Source: Tannerella sp.
Lineage (GTDB): Bacteria > Bacteroidota > Bacteroidia > Bacteroidales > Tannerellaceae
Length of the DNA stretch: 21,513 nt
Assembly: GCA_031268395.1 (NCBI GenBank)
Contig: JAIRXI010000182.1
Location: forward strand, 1 to 21,513
Reading direction: 5' to 3'
Translations under genes and position numbers: made by a program
Notes under the pieces: generated by a model
The model's database searches: none
Told to the model about the DNA's origin: nothing
Seen by the model: only the letters and a program-made list of their open reading frames with translations
Part shown: positions 7,719-15,519 of the stretch, piece after piece
Numbering within the stretch: position 1 is the stretch's first letter
How the letters are laid out: every line of letters begins with the position of its first letter

Positions 7719-9401
7719 TCAGTTTAAATTCCGGTAGCGGATGCGTTTCGGCTCTGCATATCCGTCCTGTTTCCGCTTGTAATCTTCGTATTCGGAATAG
7801 GAACCTTCGTAGAAGACGACTTCGGAGTTGCCTTCGAAGGAAAGGATATGCGTGCAGATGCGGTCGAGGAACCAGCGGTCGTGCGAGACGACGACGGCGC
7901 AGCCGGCAAAGCGTTCCAGCCCTTCTTCCAGGGCGCGGAGCGTATTGACGTCAATGTCGTTGGTCGGTTCGTCGAGCAGCAGCACGTTGGCTTCCGCCTT
8001 CAGGGTGATGGCCAGGTGCAGGCGGTTACGTTCGCCGCCGGAGAGCGCGCCGCAACGCTTTTCCTGGTCGGCGCCGGCGAAATTGAACCGCGAAAGGTAG
8101 GCGCGGGCGTTGATTTCCCTGCCGCCGACGCGGATAAATTCCCTGCCGCCGGAGATGACCTGATAGACGGTCCTGTCCGGGTCAATGTCGCGGTGCGTCT
8201 GGTCGGCGTATCCGATTTTCACCGTTTCGCCGACTTCAAATTCACCCCTGTCGACGCTTTCAAGCCCCATGATCATCTTGAAGAGCGTTGTTTTTCCAGC
8301 GCCGTTGGGACCGATGACTCCCACAATACCGTTGGGGGGGAGCATGAAGTTGAGGTTGTCGAACAGGAGTTTCTGTCCGAAGGCTTTCGCTACCTGTCTG
8401 GCTTCGATGACTTTGTTGCCCAGGCGGGGGCCGTTCGGAATAAAGATTTCCAGCTTTGCTTCGCGTTCTTTCTGGTCTTCGTTCAGCAGGGCTTCGTAGG
8501 AATTGAGGCGGGCTTTCCCCTTGGCCTGACGCGCTTTGGGCGCCATGCGGATCCATTCCAGTTCGCGTTCCAGCGTTTTGCGGCGTTTGCTGACCTGTTT
8601 TTCCTCCTGTGCCAGCCGTTGCGTTTTCTGGTCGAGCCACGAAGAGTAGTTGCCTTTCCAGGGGATGCCTTCGCCGCGGTCGAGTTCGAGTATCCAGCCG
8701 GCCACGTGGTCGAGGAAGTAACGGTCGTGCGTGATGCAGATGACGGTGCCGGCGTACTGTTGCAGATGCTGTTCAAGCCAGTCGATGGATTCGGCGTCGA
8801 GATGGTTGGTCGGCTCGTCGAGCAGCAGGACGTCGGGTTGCTGCAGCAGCAGGCGGCAGAGGGCGACGCGACGGCGCTCTCCGCCCGAAAGTGTCTCGAC
8901 GGACTGTTCCTCCGGCGGGCAACGCAGGGCGTCCATGGCCCGTTCGAGACGACTGTCCAGATTCCAGGCGTCGGCGGCGTCGATCTTGTCCTGCAGTTCG
9001 GCCTGGCGGTTGATCAGGGCATTCATTTTGTCCGGATCATCCAGCACCTCCGGGTCGCCGAATTTTTCATTCACTTCCTCAAATTCCTTCAGGAGGTTCA
9101 CTTCTTCGCGCACGCCTTCCTGCACGATCTCCCTGACCGTTTTTCCCGCCTCCAACTGCGGATCCTGTTCGAGATAGCCTGCAGTGTATTCCCGGGAAAA
9201 AACGACTTCGCCCTGATAGTCCTTTTCGATGCCGGCAATGATTTTCAGGAGCGTGGATTTCCCGGAACCGTTCAGTCCGATAATGCCTATCTTCGCTCCG
9301 TAGAAAAAGGAAAGATATATGTTTTTCAGCACCTGTTTTTGTGGCGGGAAGACCTTGCTTACACCCACCATGGAAAAGATAATTTTCTTGTCGTCTGCCA
9401 T
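7719..9401 (-). CDS. ettA: Energy-dependent translational throttle protein EttA (ABC-F ATPase)
   Basis: The 560-residue soluble protein carries two ABC cassettes and no membrane segment. Cassette 1 has Walker A GLNGSGKST, signature LSGGERRR and Walker B LLLDEPTNHLD. Cassette 2 has GPNGAGKTT, LSGGERNR and LLLDEPTNDID. A basic, Arg/Lys-rich linker of about 80 residues joins them. ABC-F proteins of this type bind the ribosomal E site and gate translation according to ATP/ADP level. The start at 9401 (MADDKKIIFSMVGVSK) is preferred over an in-frame Met at 9425, because the family begins with this short acidic/lysine stretch. It stands 42 bases downstream of the NIPSNAP gene. An antibiotic-resistance ABC-F is less likely given the overall match to EttA. 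Confidence 0.93.
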   Translation of the reverse strand: MADDKKIIFSMVGVSKVFPPQKQVLKNIYLSFFYGAKIGIIGLNGSGKSTLLKIIAGIEKDYQGEVVFSREYTAGYLEQDPQLEAGKTVREIVQEGVREEVNLLKEFEEVNEKFGDPEVLDDPDKMNALINRQAELQDKIDAADAWNLDSRLERAMDALRCPPEEQSVETLSGGERRRVALCRLLLQQPDVLLLDEPTNHLDAESIDWLEQHLQQYAGTVICITHDRYFLDHVAGWILELDRGEGIPWKGNYSSWLDQKTQRLAQEEKQVSKRRKTLERELEWIRMAPKARQAKGKARLNSYEALLNEDQKEREAKLEIFIPNGPRLGNKVIEARQVAKAFGQKLLFDNLNFMLPPNGIVGVIGPNGAGKTTLFKMIMGLESVDRGEFEVGETVKIGYADQTHRDIDPDRTVYQVISGGREFIRVGGREINARAYLSRFNFAGADQEKRCGALSGGERNRLHLAITLKAEANVLLLDEPTNDIDVNTLRALEEGLERFAGCAVVVSHDRWFLDRICTHILSFEGNSEVVFYEGSYSEYEDYKRKQDGYAEPKRIRYRNLN

Positions 9402-9443
9402 ACGCTGAGATTTTTCTCTGCTCAATTTTCTGCCTGTCCCAGT

Positions 9444-10229
9444 CTATATTTCGGAATAGGACATCGGCAGGAGAAAGATACTCTGGTTGTTCGTTGCCGT
9501 ATAGGCATACTCGGGCAAGGACTTGATGCGCATCCAGTCCGGATGTTCGCCGAACTGTTTCCAAGCGGCGCTGCGGGCATCTTCGTTTTTGTACCACGTG
9601 AGATACATCAGTGCGGGCATAAGCGGCCCGGCCAATATCTCGCCGTACAGCACCGAATTGATTCCGACCTGGTCGAAAATGGCAATCTCGTCGGTATTGA
9701 ACATCTTCACCTTTCGCTGGTTTGCTTCCTCATTCGGACTCTGGTAGATGCGAATTTCCAGTAAAGTGCGTTCATTGTCGGGTTTCCGGTATGCCGGTAT
9801 TCTGTCGAATGCTTCGCTCAGGTAAGATTCGAAATGAGAATAGACTGGCGCCGGCGCCGTCGCGTCAAAATACGGCTGGGCGGCTTCACGGAAAATACTG
9901 TCGCTCCACAGTTCCTGTTTTACTCTGTGACAGGTAGCGATGTCCGGATAGATAAACAGGACATGACGCCGGTCTTTTTCGTCTTCTTTCAGGCGATAAG
10001 GCTTGAATGCGCCGGTAACGATCTTTTTCCGGTGGTAAGCCGGGAACAGCACTTTCCCGAAAAAGGAATCCAGCGGGGCGCCCTCGCCTGCAAGCGTGTA
10101 GATGCGCCATTCATAGATTTCTTTCTTCGACGCGGCCAGAACCGGCGGCGTCAATGCGGCAGACGCTGAAGTCAGCGCCTGAGTGGCGGCTAATGCGCCG
10201 GCCATTTTCATAAAATTCCGTCTTTGCAT
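9444..10229 (-). CDS. Tat-exported NIPSNAP family protein
   Basis: The 261-residue protein begins MQRRNFMKMAGALAATQA: a twin-arginine motif (RRNFMK, 3-8) followed by a hydrophobic core and an AxA-type site near residues 30-34, so export in folded form is likely. Two NIPSNAP-type dimeric alpha-beta barrel repeats follow: KEIYEWRIYTLAGEG (about 36-50) and LLEIRIYQSPNEEANQRKVKMF in the second half, ending with the family-like HPDWMRIKSLPEYAY segment. The family's biochemical role is not established. It lies between the phosphotransferase gene (33 bases upstream) and ettA. Bacteroidota members are often annotated simply as NIPSNAP-containing proteins. Confidence 0.87.
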   Translation of the reverse strand: MQRRNFMKMAGALAATQALTSASAALTPPVLAASKKEIYEWRIYTLAGEGAPLDSFFGKVLFPAYHRKKIVTGAFKPYRLKEDEKDRRHVLFIYPDIATCHRVKQELWSDSIFREAAQPYFDATAPAPVYSHFESYLSEAFDRIPAYRKPDNERTLLEIRIYQSPNEEANQRKVKMFNTDEIAIFDQVGINSVLYGEILAGPLMPALMYLTWYKNEDARSAAWKQFGEHPDWMRIKSLPEYAYTATNNQSIFLLPMSYSEI

Positions 10230-10262
10230 GGGAGAATATTTTAATTTGTTGTAAATAAGTTG

Positions 10263-11357
10263 TTATAAATATTGCTGTATAAATTCATCCATTTCCGCCT
10301 GATGCGCTTCGAGGCTTTGCAGCAGTTTGAACTGTGCGCAGGTACGGATCAGGTTATGTTTCGGCTTGTGTATCTTGTAGTACGTGTCGCCGTTGATATA
10401 GTCCGTCAGGAAACGAACCGTCTGCATGTAGGTAAGCAGGCGTCCGCCATAGGGCAGCATGGTAATTTCCAGCGGCGTGAGGAATGACCGGGCTGTTTCC
10501 ATATATCCTTTCGCATACGCCTTGAAAATCTCCAGGTTGACGTTTACCCGGTCCGGATTTTCATCGTCCTCGGCGCCGGTATTGGCTCCCGTGCGGATAA
10601 AGTCGCCGATGTCGGACAGGACAAAGCCCGGCATCACCGTATCCAGGTCAATGACACATAACACCTTGCCGTTTTCGTCAAACAGGATGTTGTTGACTTT
10701 TGTATCGCAGTGGTTCGTCCGTTTTTTCAGTTTTCCTTCACGATACAGCCGCTCCTGGACACACATGGCTTCAGCACGTTTTTCGATTTCTTCCTTCAAC
10801 TCCGTCACTTCGTCCAGACGCCCTGCCGGATTGGCTTCTACCGCTTCGCGAAATTGTCGCAGACGAAATTCCATGTTGTGAAAATTCGGAATGGTCTCAC
10901 CCAACATGCCTTCCGGGAGGTCCGAAAGCATCGACTGAAAGTCGCCGAACGCCCGCCCGGCTTCGTATGAAAAGGCGGCGTTGATTTCTTCAAAACTTTG
11001 GCTGCGGGGAATCATCAGGCTGACCCGCCAGTAGTTCTCTCCGTCAAAATAGTAGTTTTTTCCGTCCCTGGCCGGGAGAAACGTCAACACCTTGCGGTCG
11101 ATGTCCTGTTCGCCGCGCAGTTCCAGTTTCCTGCGGATGTGCGAGATTACCACGCGGATGTTGTTTTGCAGCATCTCCACATCGGTAAATATCCGGTGAT
11201 TGATTCGCTGGAGGACATACCGGTCTTCTCCATTGACGGTCGTTACTTTCAGGGTGTCGTTGATATGACCGTTTCCAAACGGAGTCACTTCCGCCGGTTG
11301 TTCGGCCAGGTCGAAACTGCCGAGTATTTGCAGGTAAGCATCATTTGCCGGTTGCAT
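10263..11357 (-). CDS. Phosphotransferase-family (APH/choline kinase fold) sugar kinase-like protein
   Basis: The 364-residue cytosolic protein belongs to the aminoglycoside phosphotransferase/choline kinase superfamily. The glycine-rich loop region is GNGHINDTL (28-36). The catalytic motif is HCDTKVNNILF (206-216), and the metal-binding segment is VIDLDTVMPG (225-234) followed by LSDIGDFIR. The proteins I recall as closest are N-acetylhexosamine 1-kinase (NahK)-like enzymes and the MdsC-type annotation in Bacteroides. Phosphorylation of an amino sugar is therefore more likely than antibiotic resistance, though that is inference. A promoter-like site lies upstream, just past the aldolase terminator. 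It is probably first in a run with the NIPSNAP gene, ettA and the DUF1080 gene. Confidence 0.88.
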   Translation of the reverse strand: MQPANDAYLQILGSFDLAEQPAEVTPFGNGHINDTLKVTTVNGEDRYVLQRINHRIFTDVEMLQNNIRVVISHIRRKLELRGEQDIDRKVLTFLPARDGKNYYFDGENYWRVSLMIPRSQSFEEINAAFSYEAGRAFGDFQSMLSDLPEGMLGETIPNFHNMEFRLRQFREAVEANPAGRLDEVTELKEEIEKRAEAMCVQERLYREGKLKKRTNHCDTKVNNILFDENGKVLCVIDLDTVMPGFVLSDIGDFIRTGANTGAEDDENPDRVNVNLEIFKAYAKGYMETARSFLTPLEITMLPYGGRLLTYMQTVRFLTDYINGDTYYKIHKPKHNLIRTCAQFKLLQSLEAHQAEMDEFIQQYL

Positions 11358-11384
11358 AACTTCTCTTTTTTGTTTATTATCGCT

Positions 11385-11415
11385 GCAAATATCTGTTTTT
11401 TCTTATGATTGTGCA
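11385..11415 (-). promoter_or_regulatory. Possible promoter for the phosphotransferase gene
   Basis: Minus-strand GATATTTG (11385-11392) is one mismatch from TAnnTTTG, with a TTG (11413-11415) 20 bases upstream. It lies between the aldolase terminator and the gene start, where a promoter is needed. Confidence 0.4.
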
Positions 11416-11423
11416 AATGCCGG

Positions 11424-11456
11424 ACAAAAAAAAGTCATCCCCGTGGATGACTTTTT
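11424..11456 (-). terminator. Intrinsic terminator after fba
   Basis: A perfect 12-bp stem, AAAAAGTCATCC (11429-11440) and its complement (11445-11456), encloses a 4-base loop. On the minus strand it ends in a run of seven T. The plus strand also has a T-rich exit, so it could work in both directions. Confidence 0.88.
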
Positions 11457-11477
11457 GTTTTTGTCACGGATAAACAA

Positions 11478-12473
11478 TCATGCTTTGCCGGCCGATCCGA
11501 GGACATCATTAATCTTGTGCACATAGAGTTTCCTCGCATTTTCACGCGCCGGGCCTAAATATTTGCGCGGGTCGAACTCGCCGGGGCTTTCGGCAAAGAC
11601 CTTGCGTATGGCGGAGGTCATGGCCAGACGGCTGTCCGAGTCGATGTTGATCTTGCAAACGGCCGACTTGGCGGCTCTGCGCAACTGTTCTTCGGGTATA
11701 CCGATAGCGTCTTTCAGCGCTCCGCCGTATTGGTTGATGACGGCCACTTCTTCCTGCGGTACCGACGATGCGCCGTGCAGTACAATCGGGAAACCGGGGA
11801 GTTCTTTTTCGACAGATTCGAGGATGTCGAAGGCCAGAGGCGGGGGCACCAGTACGCCGTCGGCATTGCGCGTACACTGTCCGGGTTTGAACTTGTTGGC
11901 GCCATGCGAAGTCCCGATCGAGATAGCCAGCGAATCGCAACCGGTTTTGGTTACAAAATCGACCACTTCCTCCGGCCGGGTGTACGTGTGATGTTCCGCA
12001 ACCACGTCATCTTCCACGCCGGCCAGTACGCCCAGTTCGCCTTCCACGGTGACGTCAAACGAGTGTGCATACGCTACCACTTTCTTTGTCAGTTCGACAT
12101 TTTCCGCATAAGGGAGGTGTGAACCGTCTATCATCACCGATGAAAAGCCCAGGTCGATGCAACTTTTGCACAGTTCGAACGTATCTCCGTGATCCAGTTG
12201 AAGAACGATTTGCGGATTCGGACTGCCCAGTTCCTTCGCATACGCTACGGCGCCTTCGGCCATGTAGCGCAGCAGCGTCTGATTGGCATACTTGCGTGCG
12301 CCGCTTGATACTTGCAGGATGACCGGTGATTTGGTTTCGACCGTCGCCTGAATAATCGCCTGCAATTGCTCCATATTATTAAAATTAAAGGCCGGAATCG
12401 CATATCCGCCTTTCATGGCCCCGGCAAACATCTCCCGTGTATTGACAAGACCCAAGTCTTTATAACTTACCAT
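11478..12473 (-). CDS. fba: Class II fructose-bisphosphate aldolase
   Basis: The 331-residue enzyme cleaves fructose 1,6-bisphosphate to dihydroxyacetone phosphate and glyceraldehyde 3-phosphate in glycolysis and runs the reverse in gluconeogenesis. It is zinc dependent. Catalytic and metal residues are visible: D94 and H95 in LQLDHGD, the VEGELG stretch (143-148), H190 in IGTSHG, and H223 in VLHGASSVP. The N-terminus GGYAIPAFNFNNMEQ (22-36) is the class II phosphate-loop region. Length is in the usual range. It appears to be a single-gene transcription unit, with its own -7 site upstream and a strong terminator downstream. Confidence 0.96.
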   Translation of the reverse strand: MVSYKDLGLVNTREMFAGAMKGGYAIPAFNFNNMEQLQAIIQATVETKSPVILQVSSGARKYANQTLLRYMAEGAVAYAKELGSPNPQIVLQLDHGDTFELCKSCIDLGFSSVMIDGSHLPYAENVELTKKVVAYAHSFDVTVEGELGVLAGVEDDVVAEHHTYTRPEEVVDFVTKTGCDSLAISIGTSHGANKFKPGQCTRNADGVLVPPPLAFDILESVEKELPGFPIVLHGASSVPQEEVAVINQYGGALKDAIGIPEEQLRRAAKSAVCKINIDSDSRLAMTSAIRKVFAESPGEFDPRKYLGPARENARKLYVHKINDVLGSAGKA

Positions 12474-12512
12474 ATCTGATTATTTAAATTGGTTATGAAT
12501 AAAATTCATGGG

Positions 12513-12520
12513 CAAAGATA
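12513..12520 (-). promoter_or_regulatory. -7 promoter element for fba
   Basis: Minus-strand TATCTTTG is a perfect TAnnTTTG site 40 bases upstream of the fba ATG. The -33 box is not obvious. Confidence 0.6.
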
Positions 12521-12543
12521 GGGATTTTATCCGGGAAGATGAC

Positions 12544-12589
12544 GCTAAAAAACATAAACACGGAAAATTTTCCTGTGCGTTTTCCGTGT
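12544..12589 (-). terminator. Intrinsic terminator downstream of the rel operon
   Basis: Ten-base perfect arms (12558-12567 and 12580-12589, ACACGGAAAA and complement) enclose a 12-base loop. On the minus strand the stem is followed by TTTATGTTTTTT. It lies about 620 bases after the rel stop and just before the fba promoter, so the parA-rel transcript may carry a long 3' region. Confidence 0.65.
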
Positions 12590-12654
12590 CTGCTGTCTAC
12601 ACAGGGCAAATGAATGAAATTTGTGTACACTTCTCGCGGGGTAAAATGGCGAGA

Positions 12655-12722
12655 TAAACCGAAGAAGGTATCCCTGTCGCCGGTTTAGCCCAAACCTGAC
12701 GGGTCTTTGATCCGCCAGGTTT
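12655..12722. repeat. Two adjacent hairpins in the rel-fba gap
   Basis: Hairpin one pairs TAAACCG (12655-12661) with CGGTTTA (12681-12687). Hairpin two pairs AAACCTG-A-CGG (12692-12702) with CCG-C-CAGGTTT (12712-12722). The second resembles AAACCTG(A/T)C-type palindromes that I recall as common between genes in Bacteroidota; it looks like a degenerate copy. No T-run follows that would make it a convincing terminator. Confidence 0.5.
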
Positions 12723-12749
12723 CCTGCTCTTTTATACCGTGCTCAGTTC

Positions 12750-12807
12750 TATCTTGCTTTTCGCCAGTCGGTACATACCTTTCGTCAATCGGTACCTGCT
12801 TTTCGGC
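12750..12807. repeat. Short imperfect direct repeats
   Basis: The pattern TTTCG(T/C)CA(A/G)TCGGTAC occurs twice, at 12759-12773 and 12780-12794, preceded by TTGCTTTTCG-like sequence and followed by a third TTTTCGG start. Spacing is about 21 bases. No function is apparent. Confidence 0.4.
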
Positions 12808-12880
12808 TCCACAAAAACAGGATTGTTTGATGAACGGTGAACGGCTTTATCCCAAAATGTCCGTTTGGTCGCGTTGCCCG

Positions 12881-12990
12881 CGAAGGAGGCTTATTGATGC
12901 TCTATCAGGAGGCTTATAGGTACCCTATCAGGAGGCTTATTGATACCCTATCAGGAGGCTTATTGGTATCCTGTCAGGAGGCTTGGCGGG
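12881..12990. repeat. 23-bp tandem repeat (about 4-5 units)
   Basis: Units 12903-12925, 12926-12948 and 12949-12971 share TATCAGGAGGCTTAT plus an 8-base variable tail. Degenerate units flank them on the left (from about 12881) and right (from 12972). A 23-base period is not a multiple of three and shifts frame each unit, so it is not a coding repeat. It lies in the 733-base gap between rel and fba. Apart from the repeats and terminator listed, I see nothing else in that gap. Confidence 0.85.
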
Positions 12991-13206
12991 TGACGCGGCC
13001 AATGGACAGTTTGAGTTTATCATTCATCGTTAAACGCGCAATTGTACCCCGCGGAACGTGTAATTCAACTTTCGCAAGTGGTTTTTGTCCGTCCGCAAAA
13101 GGCCTCTCAAACCTGAGTTATTCATGCGCTGACGGATTTTGGGGTAAAATTTAAACAGGCTGTGAAACCCGACATTGCCTTCCGGTTGCGATTCTCCGGG
13201 CAACGC

Positions 13207-15489
13207 CTAATCCGCGATACGGACTACCGACTGGACATTCCTGATTTTGGACAGGGCGACACACATCCTGTGGATGTCGTCCACATTGTGTACCAGCATC
13301 TTGATTTTCCCTTCAAATACGCCGTCATTGGTCTCGATCAGCAGCCGCTTGATATTTACATTGAAACCGTCGGCAATCGTCCCGGCAATCGTACTCAACA
13401 CGCCGACCGAGTCGATGCCCTTTACTTCGAGTGTGGCTTCAAAGGAAAAGTGGGTGTGGCTGCTCCATACCGTGGAAAGGATGCGCTCGCTGAAACTGCT
13501 TTTCAACCGCATGGCTATCGAACAGGAGCGTTTGTGTACAACTACCGTACTGTCGTCGTTGAGGAAGCCCAGCACATCGTCGCCCGGAACAGGCTTGCAA
13601 CAGCTGGCGACTACGTAATTACGCCCAAATTCGTTTTCGCTGAGCGCATACGGCCGGCTGCGGTCGTACCTGACATGCTCCTGTGGACTTTTTTTCTTCA
13701 GACCCACGTGCAGCACGTCTTTTACGTATTTGAAAAGAATATTGTCGGTTTTGTCCTTCAGTATTTTCTTGACGTTTTCGGGGAGTGCGACATCTCCCTT
13801 TTCGATGGCGTAACAGAGGTCTTCGCGCTTGGGGAAACCATAGTATACGGCTACTTTGTCCATGTAGGAGGTGAGCGGTTCGATGCCTGCTTTCCAGAAG
13901 CAGTCGCCCAGTTTCAGTTCCCCCTTTTTGGCCAGTTCCTTGCGGATGCGCTTCAGCACGGCTTCGATTTTGGTTCGCGCCTTGGCCGTGATGACATACG
14001 CCAGCCATTCGCCCGAAGGAGACTGCGAATGAGAAGTCAGGATTTCGACCTGGTCTCCGTTCGTCAGCGGATGGCTGAGCGGCACCAGCCGGTGGTTTAC
14101 CTTGGCGCCGATGCAGCTGTTTCCGATATCCGTGTGGAGTTCGTAGGCAAAATCAAGGGCGGTAGCGCCCTGGGGCAGTGTCTTGACTTCTCCCTTGGGC
14201 GTGAATACGAATATTTCGGACGAGAACAGGTTCATTTTGATGGTATCCAGAAAATCCAGCGAATCGGGATTTGGATTCTCCAGAATTTCGGTGATGGTAT
14301 GCAGCCATTTCTCCAGTTCCGTGTCTTCTTCGACCTCCTTCTTGTCATCCTTGTATTTCCAGTGGGCGGCAAAGCCTTTTTCATCAATGTCGTCCATACG
14401 CCGGCTCCGGATTTGTATCTCGATCCATTTTCCGTCCGGCCCCATGATCGTCAGTTGCAGCGCCTGGTAGCCATTGGCTTTCGGCCGGCTGACCCAGTCC
14501 CGCGTGCGTTCGGGATGTACTGGATAAATATCTGTGATGACCGCGTAGATGTCCCAGCACATGTTTTTGTCGTCGATTCCTTCCCTGGAATCAAAGATGA
14601 TCCGGACGGCGAAAATGTCGTAAATATCTTCAAACGGGATTTTCTTGGCCTCCATCTTCATCCAGATGGAATAGGGTGATTTGATGCGGTCCCATATTTC
14701 GTAGGTCAGGTTCATGGCATGAAGTTTTTCGTTGACAGGCCTGGCGAAGTCCTGGAACAGGAGTTGGCGGGAACTCTCCATTGTCCGCAGTTTATTATGG
14801 ATGATCTCATATTCCTTCGGATGCTCGTATTTAAAACTGAGGTTTTCCAGTTCGGTCTTGATCGTATGAAGTCCCAGGCGGTTGGCCAGTGGAGCGTATA
14901 TATATAAGGTTTCGCCGATGGTCCGGAACTGGCTGGTCGGTTTCATGGAACCGAGCGTGCGCAGGTTGTGCAGCCGGTCAGCGATCTTGATCAGGACTAC
15001 GCGGATGTCGCTGCTCATGGTCAGCAGCAGTTTGCGGAAGTTTTCGGCCTGTTTGGATGTGGGTTTGGCCATTGCCGAGTCGGGGAGGAGGGAGGAGGTC
15101 TGTTCGGCTGTTTTTTCGACAGTCTGTTCATTGACGGTGATTTTCGTCAGTCCGTCTACGATCTCGGCGATCTTGTCGCCAAACATGTTCCGGATGTCCT
15201 CCACGGTGTATTCGGTATCCTCGACCACGTCGTGCAGCAGCGCCGCACAAATCGAAGTGGAACCCAGTCCCATCTCCCTGCATACAATACGGGCAACGGA
15301 CAGCGGGTGCATGATGTACGGATCGTCGTCTTCGCGTTTGACGCCGCGATGCGCTTCCCTGGCAAACTGAAACGTCCGGGTAATGCGCTCTACCTTCCGA
15401 CGGTGATTGGTCTGCAGGTAATCAGCTATCAGGAGATTGAACTCTTCCTGTATCCTTTGTTCTTCCAATGAAGCAGCATCTTCTTCCAT
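13207..15489 (-). CDS. Bifunctional (p)ppGpp synthetase/hydrolase, RelA/SpoT family
   Basis: The 760-residue long Rsh protein has all expected domains. The HD hydrolase has H61, H86-D87 (LLHDVVED) and the DRLHN segment (171-175). The synthetase has RIKSPYSIWMKM (268-279), RPKANGYQALQ (335-345) and EIQIRS (357-362). The TGS domain is at about 425-487, and a C-terminal ACT domain closes the protein. Both catalytic centres look intact, so it should make and degrade the stringent-response alarmone. Residues about 121-148, between the HD core helices, form a polar stretch that seems longer than in typical relatives. It is the last gene of the parA-parB-DUF5683-transglycosylase-rel run, 30 bases after the transglycosylase stop. 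Confidence 0.95.
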   Translation of the reverse strand: MEEDAASLEEQRIQEEFNLLIADYLQTNHRRKVERITRTFQFAREAHRGVKREDDDPYIMHPLSVARIVCREMGLGSTSICAALLHDVVEDTEYTVEDIRNMFGDKIAEIVDGLTKITVNEQTVEKTAEQTSSLLPDSAMAKPTSKQAENFRKLLLTMSSDIRVVLIKIADRLHNLRTLGSMKPTSQFRTIGETLYIYAPLANRLGLHTIKTELENLSFKYEHPKEYEIIHNKLRTMESSRQLLFQDFARPVNEKLHAMNLTYEIWDRIKSPYSIWMKMEAKKIPFEDIYDIFAVRIIFDSREGIDDKNMCWDIYAVITDIYPVHPERTRDWVSRPKANGYQALQLTIMGPDGKWIEIQIRSRRMDDIDEKGFAAHWKYKDDKKEVEEDTELEKWLHTITEILENPNPDSLDFLDTIKMNLFSSEIFVFTPKGEVKTLPQGATALDFAYELHTDIGNSCIGAKVNHRLVPLSHPLTNGDQVEILTSHSQSPSGEWLAYVITAKARTKIEAVLKRIRKELAKKGELKLGDCFWKAGIEPLTSYMDKVAVYYGFPKREDLCYAIEKGDVALPENVKKILKDKTDNILFKYVKDVLHVGLKKKSPQEHVRYDRSRPYALSENEFGRNYVVASCCKPVPGDDVLGFLNDDSTVVVHKRSCSIAMRLKSSFSERILSTVWSSHTHFSFEATLEVKGIDSVGVLSTIAGTIADGFNVNIKRLLIETNDGVFEGKIKMLVHNVDDIHRMCVALSKIRNVQSVVRIAD

Positions 15490-15519
15490 AGGGCTAAAAA
15501 TTCAGTGATATTCCTGTCT

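Noticed and set aside
7848..9764. 638-codon plus-strand frame opposite ettA
   Set aside because: It is a mirror of the ettA codon pattern with no domain signature, and it runs on into the NIPSNAP gene.
12881..12990. CRISPR-like array
   Set aside because: Units are directly adjacent with no unique spacers of constant length, and no cas genes are present.
12837..13154. 105-codon frame across the 23-bp tandem repeat
   Set aside because: The repeat period is not a multiple of three, so the peptide changes frame in each unit, and there is no promoter or family match.
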